Positions 1 through 10,600 of a DNA stretch of 64,000 nucleotides are shown in pieces. The notes under the pieces were generated by a model. That model searched no databases. It was not told where the DNA came from and worked only from the letters and a program-made list of their open reading frames with translations. Made by a program: the position numbers and the translations under genes. This DNA comes from Spinacia oleracea (Eukaryota; Streptophyta; Magnoliopsida; Caryophyllales; Amaranthaceae). Location of the stretch: contig NC_079489.1 of the NCBI RefSeq assembly GCF_020520425.1, positions 84,705,810 to 84,769,809 of the forward strand, read 5' to 3'. The first letter of the stretch is position 1. Each line of letters begins with the position of its first letter.

Positions 1-132
1 TACGGGACTTTAGTGTCAAATATCTAGACTTAAGTCGTGAACCTATTTCGACTTGTAAACAAAAGTCAAGGGTATATTTGCATTTTAACTTATAAAATCC
101 TTGACAAGACCACATATTCAAGTGTTTCAATA

Positions 133-969
133 TTATCTAATAAATTCTATTATAAATTCTTTACTTGTTTCAATAAACAAATGCCCTTTTTCTCTTTTTA
201 TCTTTCTCTTGTTTGTTACCGTCTTTGTCCCACTTCTAGTGGGAATATGAGCTCTCGAGAGAACCACCTCGGTCTCGACCTCGACCATATTCGTTTCGAC
301 GCCCACGTCCATGACCACGTTTTCAACAACTTTTGTTGTGGTATTTTCTTTCCCATGACGGGGTGTCACATTCGCTTCAGGGAATGGAGCAGAATCAGTT
401 GGACGTGATTCTTAATTTTTCATCAATAGCTCGTTATTTTTTTATTAGCCACAAGGAGACACAATATAAGTTCAGAATATTTCTTAAATCTATTTTCGTT
501 GTATTATGTCTGCAGGAAAACATTATTTGCGAAAAAGGTAAAATATGTTTTCTCCAACATTTCTACACCAGTGATTTTCTTTTCACATAATTTCAACTGT
601 CAATTAATTATGAACATAACTGAGTTATATTCACTTACAAAGTTAAAGTATTTAGTCTTAAATATAAACAATCATAGCGATTCTGGGTAATATAACGGTT
701 GTCTGGTGGTCATATTTTTCCTTTAGATTACTCCAAAGTCCAAAGACCTATGGATCTTTTACGGCCAAATACTCAATATTAAGACCCTAATGGAGGTGAT
801 GACGAAGAAATATCATAGTTTTGTTTTGAATTGTTGATTTATTTACTTCTTTGATTGTATCACCAAGTTCCTTTGCATCCAGGTGAATTTCGGCATCTAA
901 TACCCAAGACAAATAATTTTTTCCAGTAATATCAAGGGCCGCAAATTCAAGTTTTTTAAGATTCGGCAT
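133..969 (-). pseudogene. decayed Ty1/copia gag fragment
   Basis: Translation of 969-787 starts MPNLKKLEFAALDITGKN and continues with YLSWVLDAEIHLDAKELGD, the N-terminal pattern of plant copia Gag proteins (retrotransposon gag-polypeptide family). The frame breaks after 787. A second open stretch, 369-133, carries the K/N/V-rich stretch expected of the nucleocapsid side, but in a shifted frame. No pol domain follows within the window, so the element continues to the left or is truncated. It is a non-functional remnant. The gag start is well supported, and the link between the two pieces is inferred from order and strand. Confidence 0.6.
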
Positions 970-1544
970 AGTTCACACTAGAGGTGAATATATATGTCCA
1001 TATCAAGTTGTAATTCAATACCATAATTCAAAAGAGTTCATACATATAAATTATTTAGGCAGTGATTGCAAAAATATAATTTGGGAAAATAATATTCTTA
1101 ATATTAATTTACACACACTATAATATAACACATATGTATGGTCGTAGAAACAAAAAATCAGATACGAAGTATAGTCAAAACCAATATCCAATGTGTAGTC
1201 ATGATACGAATAGATCATTAATATCACAGATGTTGTAATAGTCTCGAAATATGTAGAACATTAATACGAATCAATTCCTTTACGTATAAAGCATATTGCT
1301 AAATACTTCAAAATTGCGGCATAACATATTGGGATATTAAACTTCAAACTTGCGGCATAAAGATCCACTTCAAATTGGATTATGTGGTGAATGAATTGTT
1401 AATATCAAAAGCCCCATCGTGATATTAATATTTCATACTTGCAACGGATCATTAATACGAACAGATTCATATTGCGGCAGTTTCTTTGTTTATAATTAAT
1501 CAAAATAGGCAAATTAATAATAATAAAAAACGTTTGCCAATTAA
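970..1544. other. AT-rich stretch upstream of gag remnant, no gene
   Basis: No coding signal is seen. The phrase 'cttgcggcataa' and close variants recur near 1310-1480. The position between a gag start and a candidate LTR suggests an eroded retrotransposon leader, which is an inference. Confidence 0.35.
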
Positions 1545-1761
1545 TCAACCTCAGTTATATAGACCTTCCTTTGTTTCTCGTTCACTCGAGAGATAGATAG
1601 GAGAAATTAGGAGAGAACGACGGTATCATTTATTCCATGAACAATAGGGTATATATACATATAATAGAATAGAGTTTGCTTGGAGAATAATAAACCTTAG
1701 ATCTAGAATATTCCAGAAATATACTAAGGGTATATGGGCATCTACGTAATATTTCATAACA
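1545..1761 (-). repeat. candidate 5' LTR remnant of the decayed copia element
   Basis: Read on the minus strand, the stretch starts TGTTATGAAATATTACG at 1761. It runs through a TATA-like TATATATACCC and continues into a CT-rich segment. This is the layout of a small copia LTR upstream of the gag remnant at 969-133. The left boundary is not defined, no partner LTR is in the window, and no target duplication could be checked. Confidence 0.4.
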
Positions 1762-1912
1762 AATCTTTCATTAAAGATTTAATTCACCTTAATTACAATC
1801 GCCTTTCTTCATAAAATCAAATATCAAGATCAAGTGCCAAAAGTCCTGGAATAATCTGAATTCAACACCATCTACCAGATGAGCAATAGTTCTTTGCCAA
1901 CATATATAATTA

Positions 1913-2251
1913 CTCTCTCCGTACCATAATACTCGCACCGGTTTGACCGGCACATAGTTTAATGCAATTTAATTGACTTATTATTTAAAGGTGGTAGATG
2001 ATAGCTAGTGAGGTAATTTTTTAATATAGTTAGTAGGAAATGTATCAACTTTTTCAAGATGGTGGGGGTGATTTTTTAATGTTTTTTAAGATATTAGGAA
2101 TACAACTGGGACTTTAGGTAAGTGAGATAAACAATATGGAGTATTAAATTAGAAAAAAAAAAACATGTCATTTATAGAAAGGGTACGTGCAAGCATTTCG
2201 GGATGACTTTATAAGGAAAGCGAAACGAGTATTCCGGACGAATCGAGGGAG
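1913..2251. mobile_element. Stowaway-like (Tc1/mariner) MITE
   Basis: The left end reads CTCTCTCCGTACCATAATAC and the reverse complement of the right end reads CTCCCTCGATTCGTCCGG. These are imperfect terminal inverted repeats of the CTCCCTCCGT type known from plant Stowaway elements. The element is flanked by TA at 1911-1912 and 2252-2253, the expected 2-bp target duplication. It is about 339 bp long with no ORF. It lies about 930 bp upstream of the EF-hand gene, so it may sit in that gene's distal promoter. Confidence 0.7.
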
Positions 2252-2253
2252 TA

Positions 2254-3180
2254 ATACTTACTTAATTGGTACTGATATAAGCTTCCTTAATTTATGTACA
2301 GACTATAGAGATCATTAAGTTTAATAATAACCTGTAGTAAATATTGTTATCGAATGTAGGAAAGGCGTGACTGGAGAAATAATACTTAGTGTGTATTAAT
2401 TATATTAGGGATAGGTCAATGATGTACGTACCTTAATTAGCTAGGAGCTTCTTCTGGTAACAAAATTAAGCTATCATAAGACAGCCCATGAGCAGGTAGT
2501 ATCTAACATCAATTTACAAGAAATTACACTAATATACAATAATTGGAAACATAATGCAATATCACAACACCTGCGTCAACACTTTAGCAAAAAGGGTTTG
2601 TCTTTGTCCTCCAACATATACAAGACTCCGATCCGTATAAAATGGAAAATACTAAGTACAGAATAACAAGCACTGAAACTGGTTTTATCTGTTATGATGT
2701 CATGTAGAAAATGGTTAGAAATAATAGTGCGACACACCTTTTTGTTAATGCATATTGCAATTTGGATAAGCTAAGCTAGTTGTACTCTGTAACAGTTATA
2801 TAGTGAAAAACTCTGATTACATGAGGTGTAAATTGAATACAGTAATAGCTTCAAGATATTACACCCAAAAATCGGTAATAATCTCCACAAAAGTTGGAAA
2901 ATGAGAGACAACAATTCTTCCAAATATAAAAAGGATATTTTTACCATTTCACAAAATTACAAACCAAACTAAACTCAGACTTTCACAATTCCATGAAAAA
3001 ATAAATATACTTGTCCCTTTTGAACATTCAAACCCACCCCTCAACAGCTCAACTAAGACCATTTCAACCCTAACCCCTCATATACTTGATTTTGTTCTTA
3101 ACATAAATTTCTTCTTATCTTCAACCATAGCCATAAACATTACCAAAAACCCATAACTTTTCTAAACAAAACTTGGATCA
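2254..3180 (+). promoter_or_regulatory. upstream region and 5' UTR of the EF-hand gene
   Basis: There is no ORF. A TATA-like atataaaaa occurs at about 2924-2932. It is followed by a C/A-rich stretch (about 3030-3170) typical of a plant 5' untranslated leader, then the start codon at 3181. The transcription start near 2960 is inferred from the TATA-like box only. Confidence 0.4.
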
Positions 3181-3693
3181 ATGGCAACAATGGCGTACAA
3201 GCCAGAGCAATTAAAACAACTAAAAAACATATTCGAGCGTTTCGACATGGACTCAGACGGAAGCCTAACGCAGCTGGAACTCGCAGCGTTGTTACGGTCC
3301 CTAGGGGTAAAACCAACAGGGGATCAAATATACGCCTTGTTAAACAATATGGATTCTAATGGTAATGGTTACATCGAATTTGATGAATTAGCCAAAGCTT
3401 TATTGCCTGAGCTTAACAATCATGATATATTGATCAACCAAGAGCAGTTGTTAGATGTTTTCCGATTGTTTGATCGTGACGGAAACGGCTACATCACGGC
3501 GGCAGAGTTGGCGGGTTCAATGGCTAAAATGGGTCATCCTTTGACGTACAAAGAATTGGCTGAAATGATGAGGGATGCTGATACAAATGGAGATGGTGTT
3601 ATTAGTTTTAATGAGTTTGCTTCTATTATGGGTCGATCTGCTGCGGATTTGTTTGGCCTTAATGTTACTTGTCCTGTTGCTTCCTATTCATAA
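3181..3693 (+). CDS. calmodulin-like calcium-binding protein, CML15/CML16-like
   Basis: This is a 170-residue acidic calcium sensor without introns. Four EF-hand loops are visible: residues 22-33 (DMDSDGSLTQLE), 58-69 (DSNGNGYIEFDE), 98-109 (DRDGNGYITAAE) and 134-145 (DTNGDGVISFNE). Each has Asp at loop position 1, Gly at 6 and Glu at 12, so all four should bind calcium. Length, loop sequences and the linker with KMGHPLTYKEL match the plant CML15/16 subgroup, which has four hands and no membrane or acylation signal. Proteins of this group bind targets in a calcium-dependent way; the target cannot be told from sequence. The first ATG was chosen because it starts the longest frame after an A/C-rich leader; a second Met at codon 4 is possible. 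It is one of only two host genes found. CML15 versus CML16 is not resolved. Confidence 0.93.
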   Translation: MATMAYKPEQLKQLKNIFERFDMDSDGSLTQLELAALLRSLGVKPTGDQIYALLNNMDSNGNGYIEFDELAKALLPELNNHDILINQEQLLDVFRLFDRDGNGYITAAELAGSMAKMGHPLTYKELAEMMRDADTNGDGVISFNEFASIMGRSAADLFGLNVTCPVASYS

Positions 3694-4040
3694 TCAATTT
3701 CTTTTTATTTATTATATTCATCTTATCCCTTTGGAAATTGTGCGCGCTTTTCAATCATGTTTATATATTAAATTGTGTTTAATTATATTCTTGGATTCAT
3801 TTCATCAAATGATCGATTGGTATTACTACAAAACATTAATTATGATTTTTTATTTTTTATCATCTTATATGTGCTCTAATCATCTTTTTATTAATAATCA
3901 TTAATTGATTGAGATTTTTTGCATTTTACAATTTGGTGAATGCATGTTTTTTGTCAAATTGCAAGTAAACCTAATTTGTTTTCTTGAAATGATCTTCTCT
4001 TTTTCAATCTTGTATTTAGGGCCTAAAAAATGATTATATT
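3694..4040. other. 3' flank of EF-hand gene
   Basis: AT-rich sequence downstream of the stop codon at 3691-3693. It probably contains the 3' UTR. No canonical AATAAA was pinned down and no other feature is seen. Confidence 0.4.
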
Positions 4041-4334
4041 CACTGCAAAATTATGGATTATTAGAGACGGAATTTGAGACATAAACTATAAGCATCTCAA
4101 ACTTGAGACGGATTACTAAAATTTCGTCTCTAAATTAAAATTGAGATGGGACTGTATATAGAGTTTCAAAAATTTCGTCTCAAATTTGTAATGGACTTGT
4201 CAAAATTCCGTCTCAAATTTTTTTGAGACGCCCCATTTCGGTCTCAAATCCGTCTCCAATCTTCATTTTGAGACGGATTTGGACTATTTAGAGGTGAAAT
4301 CCCTCGTCTCTATAAAATGATTTTTTTTGTAGTG
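4041..4334. mobile_element. non-autonomous CACTA (En/Spm-like) MITE
   Basis: The left end is CACTGCAAAATTAT and the reverse complement of the right end is CACTACAAAAAAAATCAT. These are CACTA-class termini in inverted orientation. The element is flanked by a 3-bp ATT duplication (4038-4040 and 4335-4337), as this superfamily makes. The 294-bp interior has repeated subterminal motifs in both orientations around gagacgga / tccgtctc (for example near 4067, 4117, 4206 and 4263), as expected for transposase-binding subterminal repeats. It contains no ORF. Confidence 0.8.
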
Positions 4335-5163
4335 ATTCTTTTCTTTCTCAAGAAGTATTGTATTTAAATGCATCACTTAAATCGACACATTATTTGACCA
4401 TTAATTATTTCTAATTTCTTATCTATAAATATTATAAAAAGTCTATGCTATAAAAATACGTATTATGACTAATCTAACAAAATTACATAATAACGTATGA
4501 TTTTTCATACTGATAAACAAAATTCAAGTTAAACTTAACATACAAAAAGTATCAAAGTCAAAATGATGCATTTAAAATACTATCGGTCTTTCATTTCTTA
4601 CCATTTGATCACTGGCTACCTACCATGATCCATATATGAATCAGATTCTAATATTTTACTTTCAAGAATAATTTGTAGCCACCTTAACTAGTCATCCAAG
4701 GTCAAAGTATTGGTTTGGACTATGTAAGGAATTTCTTTCCTTATGTTCTTACATATTTTTTTTTTTTTTGACGGATGTTCTTACATATTTAAAAACCCAA
4801 TTTAAACGATTTCTTTGGTCTAATAAAGTCGTAATTTTCCAAAACAAATTGCCAAATGATTTTGATTAGTTATGAGTTTAACCATTAGAAATTTAGAATT
4901 ATTTTATTAATAATAACCGCATACTCCGTACAAGAGATGGGCAGCCGATTTAATATCAGACAATTTTTGCTTGATACAAATTTTCTTTTTGCCATCTTTT
5001 TTCCCCCAATGAATTCCAGCCATGGTTCATAGTCATAGACTCATGAGCAAAATTTCTCTCACTATTGCCATAATGCCATTATACTTATGTTGATATTTCT
5101 ACAATCTTTAGTTACGTATGACCCAAGCCACCCAAAAACCAATCTATGATAAGATGGTTATGG
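4335..5163. other. AT-rich intergenic region
   Basis: No gene, RNA or convincing element is visible. A T-rich run occurs at about 4750-4770. Confidence 0.5.
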
Positions 5164-5680
5164 TGTTGGAGTTTGTTCCTCCAACGTAATACTTCAAAAG
5201 AAGGAAAACTCATTTGTCCCACATTGATATTTTTGGTCGGGTCGGGTCGGGCTCGGGCGAGTGGCGCGGGTGGGGCTCCTTTTTCTCCACCGTTATTATT
5301 TTTGGTCGTGTAATCTTTGCAAGATTGATGTAACGGTTAATTGATTTCTTTGACGATTTGATTTCCGTCAAAGATATATTATTCCGATTTTCCTTCAGTT
5401 ACGGAATCAATCAAAGACTAATTGATTGTGTTTCCGTTTTTGGCTTGACCGTTTTGGCTATAAACACCACCTTCCCTTCCAGAAAAGACACAAAGAAAAA
5501 GAATCTCTTCCACTTCTCCGAAATGAAAACACAAAACCTCTATTGTTCTGGGCATTGCTTAAGGTTGTTCTCAATCTAGTTCTTTGTCGTCGTACACCGA
5601 AGGTTTGGAGTCGTGTATCCCTGGGGGTCGGTTGCTACGAGTTCGCGTGTACTTAGCGGGGCAAATTCGACTTTATGGCA
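5164..5680 (+). repeat. 5' LTR of old copia element O
   Basis: Starts TGTTGGAGTTTGTTCC and ends TTTATGGCA, so it has TG...CA ends. It contains the phrase tcccacattgatattt, a repeated gggtc block near 5237-5250, and a TATA-like ctataaacacc at about 5458-5468. It is followed within a few bases by a TGGTATCAC primer-binding-like site and then a copia gag, which fixes its role as a 5' LTR. No partner LTR was found in the window. Confidence 0.65.
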
Positions 5681-5685
5681 GTGAT

Positions 5686-5694
5686 TGGTATCAC
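5686..5694 (+). other. primer-binding site of element O
   Basis: TGGTATCAC lies 5 bases after the LTR end. It begins like the tRNA-Met-type primer site TGGTATCA used by many plant copia elements. Confidence 0.5.
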
Positions 5695-5792
5695 ACCACG
5701 ACATTGTTACAGATAAGCTTGTTCTAATTATTATTGTTATTAGTCATAGTTCCTACAATCTAAAGTCAAATTCTTTTTTTTATTCGTGAATT

Positions 5793-6270
5793 ATGGCTGA
5801 TAATATTCCTATTGTTGTTCCCATTTCCTCATCCCTGCTTTCCCATGCTATCATTCCTGATATGTCGAAAATGCAACATTTTGATGGGAAAAACTATAGG
5901 ATGTGGTCTGATAAAATGGAATTTTTCTTGGGTCAGATTGGGGTAGATTATACTCTTCTTGTTGATGTATCCCCTGTGAATTCTATTAGGGATTTTGATT
6001 AAGATAATAAGACTTGTCGCGGTATGTTGTTGCATTATATGACTATTTCCCTTTACATGATTCGTAGTAAGTCAAAGAATGCAAATGATATTTGGGATGC
6101 TTTGAAATCTAAGTATGGCACTGATGATTTTGGGACTAAGAAGTACGTTTGTTCTCGTTGGTTAAATTTTCGTATGACTGATGATAAGCCTGTTTTAGAT
6201 CAAGTGCATGAGTATGAGAATCTATGTGTTGATATTATTACTGAAGGAATGAAGATTTGTGATCGGTTTC
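5793..6270 (+). pseudogene. gag of element O, first part (split by element A)
   Basis: The reading starts MADNIPIVVPISSSLLSH and carries the copia Gag pattern MQHFDGKNYRMWSDKMEFFL, followed by NDIWDALKSKYG and MKICDRF. A stop codon (TAA at 6000-6002) breaks the frame once. At 6270 the gag is cut by the LTR of element A. The same reading resumes at 15798 with QANCLLEKLPPSWQNYVHSM, just after the second GTTTC target duplication. O is therefore the host of A and predates it. Confidence 0.8.
6266..6270. repeat. target-site duplication GTTTC of element A, left copy
   Basis: GTTTC directly precedes the LTR start and is repeated at 15793-15797 directly after the other LTR. Confidence 0.9.
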
Positions 6271-6825
6271 TGTTAGGTTATGATACATATGATATTACAT
6301 AAATCATGCGGAAACAACCATTAACCCAGGAATACATATTATTTACACATAATCATATAGCATAATTTAGATGCATACTCTTTGTTGCGTGCCCTCCCTA
6401 GCTGCGCCCGAACCGAACAAGAACAAGTCTTTAGGACTCCAAGTGTCGTCCCTCCGTAGATAGTCCACAGCACGTCCGGATCCGCCTTAAGATTGACCAA
6501 CTAGAATCGCCCTTAAGGTACTAGAATTTTCGGCACTTTTGAGCAAGATGTGTGACTGAATTTTTCTCTCAAAAACTCACTTTGAATACTTTAAAACTCG
6601 TTTTAAATTGTGAACCCAGGCCACATATTTATAGGGGTATGGAAAGAGAATTGGAATCCTATTAGGATACAAATTAATTAAACTTAGAATCCTACAAGAA
6701 CTCTAATTAATTAATTTATCAAATAGAATTAGGAATTTAATCATTAACTTGTTAATTAATACTGAACCGCATTTATTAGACTTAACATAGAATGCATACT
6801 TGGACCAAGGGCATTATTTCCTTCA
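6271..6825 (-). repeat. 3' LTR of element A (internally deleted, 555 bp)
   Basis: Sense ends are TGAAGGAAATAATG and CATAACCTAACA. Compared with the 1301-bp partner LTR it lacks 746 bp between 'aatcattaac' and 'attaacttgtta'. The shared ATTAAC at the junction suggests a microhomology-mediated deletion after insertion. The lost part holds the GC-rich and TTCCG-rich U3 segments. The TATA box (6626-6634) is kept. Confidence 0.88.
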
Positions 6826-6840
6826 GTCTCCCACTTGTCC
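6826..6840 (-). other. polypurine tract of element A
   Basis: On the minus strand GGACAAGTGGGAGAC directly precedes the LTR start TGAAGG. The same tract precedes the 3' LTRs of B, C and F. It is the expected plus-strand priming site. Confidence 0.75.
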
Positions 6841-7689
6841 TTAGGGACAAGTGTGCATTTCCTAATTCCTTTGTCGCTCGATGCTTGCTCTTGAACATAA
6901 GGTAAGAGTTGTCATCCTTATTATGTCCAGAGGTGTTCCTCGGTTTCAGAGTTCAACTGATCAAATAAACAGATAATCATAGCCTATGATTCATCCGAGC
7001 ACGGCCATGCATTTCACAGTTTCTAGCTCTCCGAGTGGCCTTGTACAACTTTTAAGCATCTCATCCCGATTTATGGGAGGACAATCCCAATCTTGCGATC
7101 TTGAGATTAGACTTCGTTTGATAGGTGATTACCTGAGCGTTGCCTTTATAGCCTCCTTTTACGGTGCGACGGTTGGTCAACGTCAAAGCAACCAGTTCTC
7201 AAACAAGTAATCTCAAATCACTCAGGTATTGAGGATTTAGTGTCTAATAATTTAATGAAATTTACTTATGACAGATTTTCATCTCTTACAGTAAAGTTTC
7301 ATAGGTCTTGTCCGATACTAGTCTTCCCAAAGTAAGTATCTATGCAAATGATTATGACATTGCCATGTCCACATAGTTCAAGAAACAGAACTACTAGTCA
7401 TCTTGCATTCTAATCGTCTAACGTTTTCTATGCGTCCAATTTTATAGAAAACTCCGATTAGGGACCATTTTCAACCTTTGACATTCAAGTTCACTTGATA
7501 GACATTTCTTAGTCACAGGACTGGTCCTGACAGTCTATCTTGAATATATCGTCAAATTGAAGGGACTCATCATTTAATAAACCACAAATTAAATGGAAAA
7601 ATGAATTCTTTTCATTTATTGTGAATGATTAACCAATAATGTTTTACAAAGATTTAAACTCTAAAACTTTAAAACATTAAATAGAGACA
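6841..7689 (-). other. 3' noncoding region of element A
   Basis: About 850 bp between the polyprotein stop and the polypurine tract, with no supported ORF. A closely similar segment follows the pol of C (42417-42953), and F has related parts (40523-40999 and 50792-51050). Confidence 0.6.
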
Positions 7690-10600
7690 TCAAAGCCATT
7701 CTCCAATATGCTTGATTCCCATACCTGCAGTGTGCGAGTTGTGCTTCGCTTGCGGCAGAGGTTTAGTTAATGGATCTGATATGTTGTCATCAGTTCCAAT
7801 TTTGCTTATCTCGACTTCTTTTCTTTCAACGAACTCTTGTAGAAGGTGAAATCTACGAAGTACATGCTTGACTCTCTGGTGGTGTCTAGGCTCTATTGCC
7901 TGTGCAATAGCTCCGTTATTGTCACAATACAGGGCTATTGGTCCTTTAATGGAGGGGACTACACCAAGTTCACCTATGAACTTCCTTAGCCATATAGCTT
8001 CCTTTGCTGCTTCATGTGCAGCAATGTACTCCGCTTCAGTTGTGGAATCCGCAATGGTGCTTTGCTTAGCACTTTTCCAGCTTACTGCTCCTCCGTTGAG
8101 GCAGAAGACAAACCCAGACTGTGATCTGAAATCATCTTTGTCGGTTTGGAAACTTGCGTCCATATAGCCTTTAACAATTAATTCATCATCTCCACCATAG
8201 ACCAGGAAGTCATCTTTGTGCCTTTTTAGGTACTTCAGAATGTTCTTGGCAGCAGTCCAATGCGCCTCTCCTGGGTCTGACTGGTATCTGCTCGTAGCAC
8301 TGAGTGCGTACGCAACATCCGGGCGTGTACATATCATAGCATACATTATTGAACCAATCAATGATGCATATGGAATCCCACTCATTCGTCTACGCTCATC
8401 AAGTGTTTTTGGGCACTGAGTCTTGCTTAGAGTCATTCCATGAGACATGGGTAGGTAGCCTCGCTTGGAGTCCGCCATCTTGAACCTATCAAGCACCTTA
8501 TTGATATAAGTGCTTTGACTAAGTCCAATCATCCTTTTAGATCTATCTCTGTAAATCTTGATGCCCAATATGTACTGTGCTTCTCCTAGATCCTTCATCG
8601 AAAAACATTTCCCAAGCCAAATCTTGACAGAGTTCAACATAGGAATGTCATTTCCGATAAGTAATATGTCATCGACATACAATACTAGGAAAGCAATTTT
8701 GCTCCCACTGACCTTCTTGTATACACAAGATTCGTCTGCGTTCTTGATGAAACCAAAGTCACTGACTGCTTCATCAAAACGTATATTCCAGCTCCTGGAT
8801 GCCTGCTTCAATCCGTAGATTGATTTCTTTAGCTTGCATACCTTTTTAGCATTCTTTGGATCCTCAAAACCTTCAGGCTGTGTCATAAACACAGTTTCTG
8901 TTAAAACGCCGTTTAAGAAAGCAGTTTTGACATCCATCTGCCATATTTCGTAATCGTAATATGCAGCGATTATTAACATTATCCGAATAGACTTTAGCAT
9001 TGCAACTGGTGAAAAAGTTTCATCGTAATCCACACCGTGGACTTGCCTGTAACCTTTTGCAACCAATCTAGCTTTGAAAACTTCAAGTTTCCCATCCTTG
9101 TCCTTTTTCAGTTTGAAAACCCACTTGCTTCCAATGGCTTGATAGCCATCTGGCAAATCGACCAAATCCCATACTTGGTTTTCAGACATGGAGTCCAATT
9201 CAGATTGCATGGCTTCTTGCCATTGCTTGGAGCTAGGGCTCGTCATAGCTTGTTTGTAAGTCGCAGGTTCATCACTTTCAAGTAATAGAACGTCATAGCT
9301 CTCGTTCGTCAAAATACCTAAGTACCTTTCCGGTTGAGATCTATATCTTTGCGATCTACGCGGGGTAACATTTCTAGATTGACCATGATTCTCACCAGAT
9401 TCTTCTAAAGATCTCTGAGTTTCATCCTGAATGTCATCTTGAGCATTCTCTAGAGTTTGTTGTTCGACTCGAATTTCTTCGAGGTCTACTTTTCTCCCAC
9501 TTGTCATTTTGGAAATGTGATCTTTCTCCAAAAAGACACCATCTCGAGCAACAAATACCTTGTTCTCAGATGTATTGTAGAAGTAATACCCCTTTGTTTC
9601 CTTTGGATAGCCCACAAGGATACATTTGTCAGATTTTGGATGAAGTTTGTCTGAAATTAATCGTTTGACGTATACTTCACATCCCCAAATCTTAAGAAAA
9701 GACACATTTGGAGGCTTTCCAAACCATAATTCGTATGGAGTCTTTTCGACAGCTTTAGACGGAGCTCTATTTATAGTGAGTGCAGCTGTATTTAGTGCAT
9801 GTCCCCAAAATTCTAATGGAAGTTCGGCCTGACCCATCATTGACCTGACCATGTCTAGCAAGGTTCTGTTCCTCCGTTCCGACACACCATTCCATTGTGG
9901 TGTTCCAGGAGGAGTCAATTCTGATAGAATTCCACATTCTTTCAGATGGTCATCAAATTCATAGCTTAGATATTCACCGCCTCTATCAGACCGCAGTGCC
10001 TTAATCTTCTTGCCTAATTGATTCTCTACTTCACTCTGAAATTCCTTGAATTTGTCAAAGGATTCAGACTTATGGTTCATTAGGTAGACATAACCATACC
10101 TACTGAAGTCATCAGTGAAAGTGATAAAGTAGCTGAAACCACCTCTAGCATTTGTACTCATTGGTCCACATACATCTGTATGGATCAAACCCAATAGTTC
10201 ATTTGCTCTTTCTCCAACTTTAGAGAAAGGTTGCTTTGTCATTTTGCCAAGTAAACATGATTCACATTTACCATAATCCTCTAAGTCAAATGGTTCTAGA
10301 ATTCCTTCCTTTTGAAGTCTTTCTAAGCGTTTTAAGTTTATATGGCCTAATCGACAATGCCACAGACAGGTGAGATCTGAATCATCCTTTTTGGCCTTTT
10401 TGGTATTTATGTTATATACTTGTTTGTCGTGATCTAATAAATAAAGTCCATTGACTAATCTAGCAGATCCATAAAACATCTCTTTAAAATAAAACGAACA
10501 ACTATTGTCTTTTATTAAAAAGGAAAATCCCTTAGCATCTAAGCAAGAAACTGAAATGATGTTTTTAGTAAGACTTGGAACATGGAAACATTCTTCCAGT

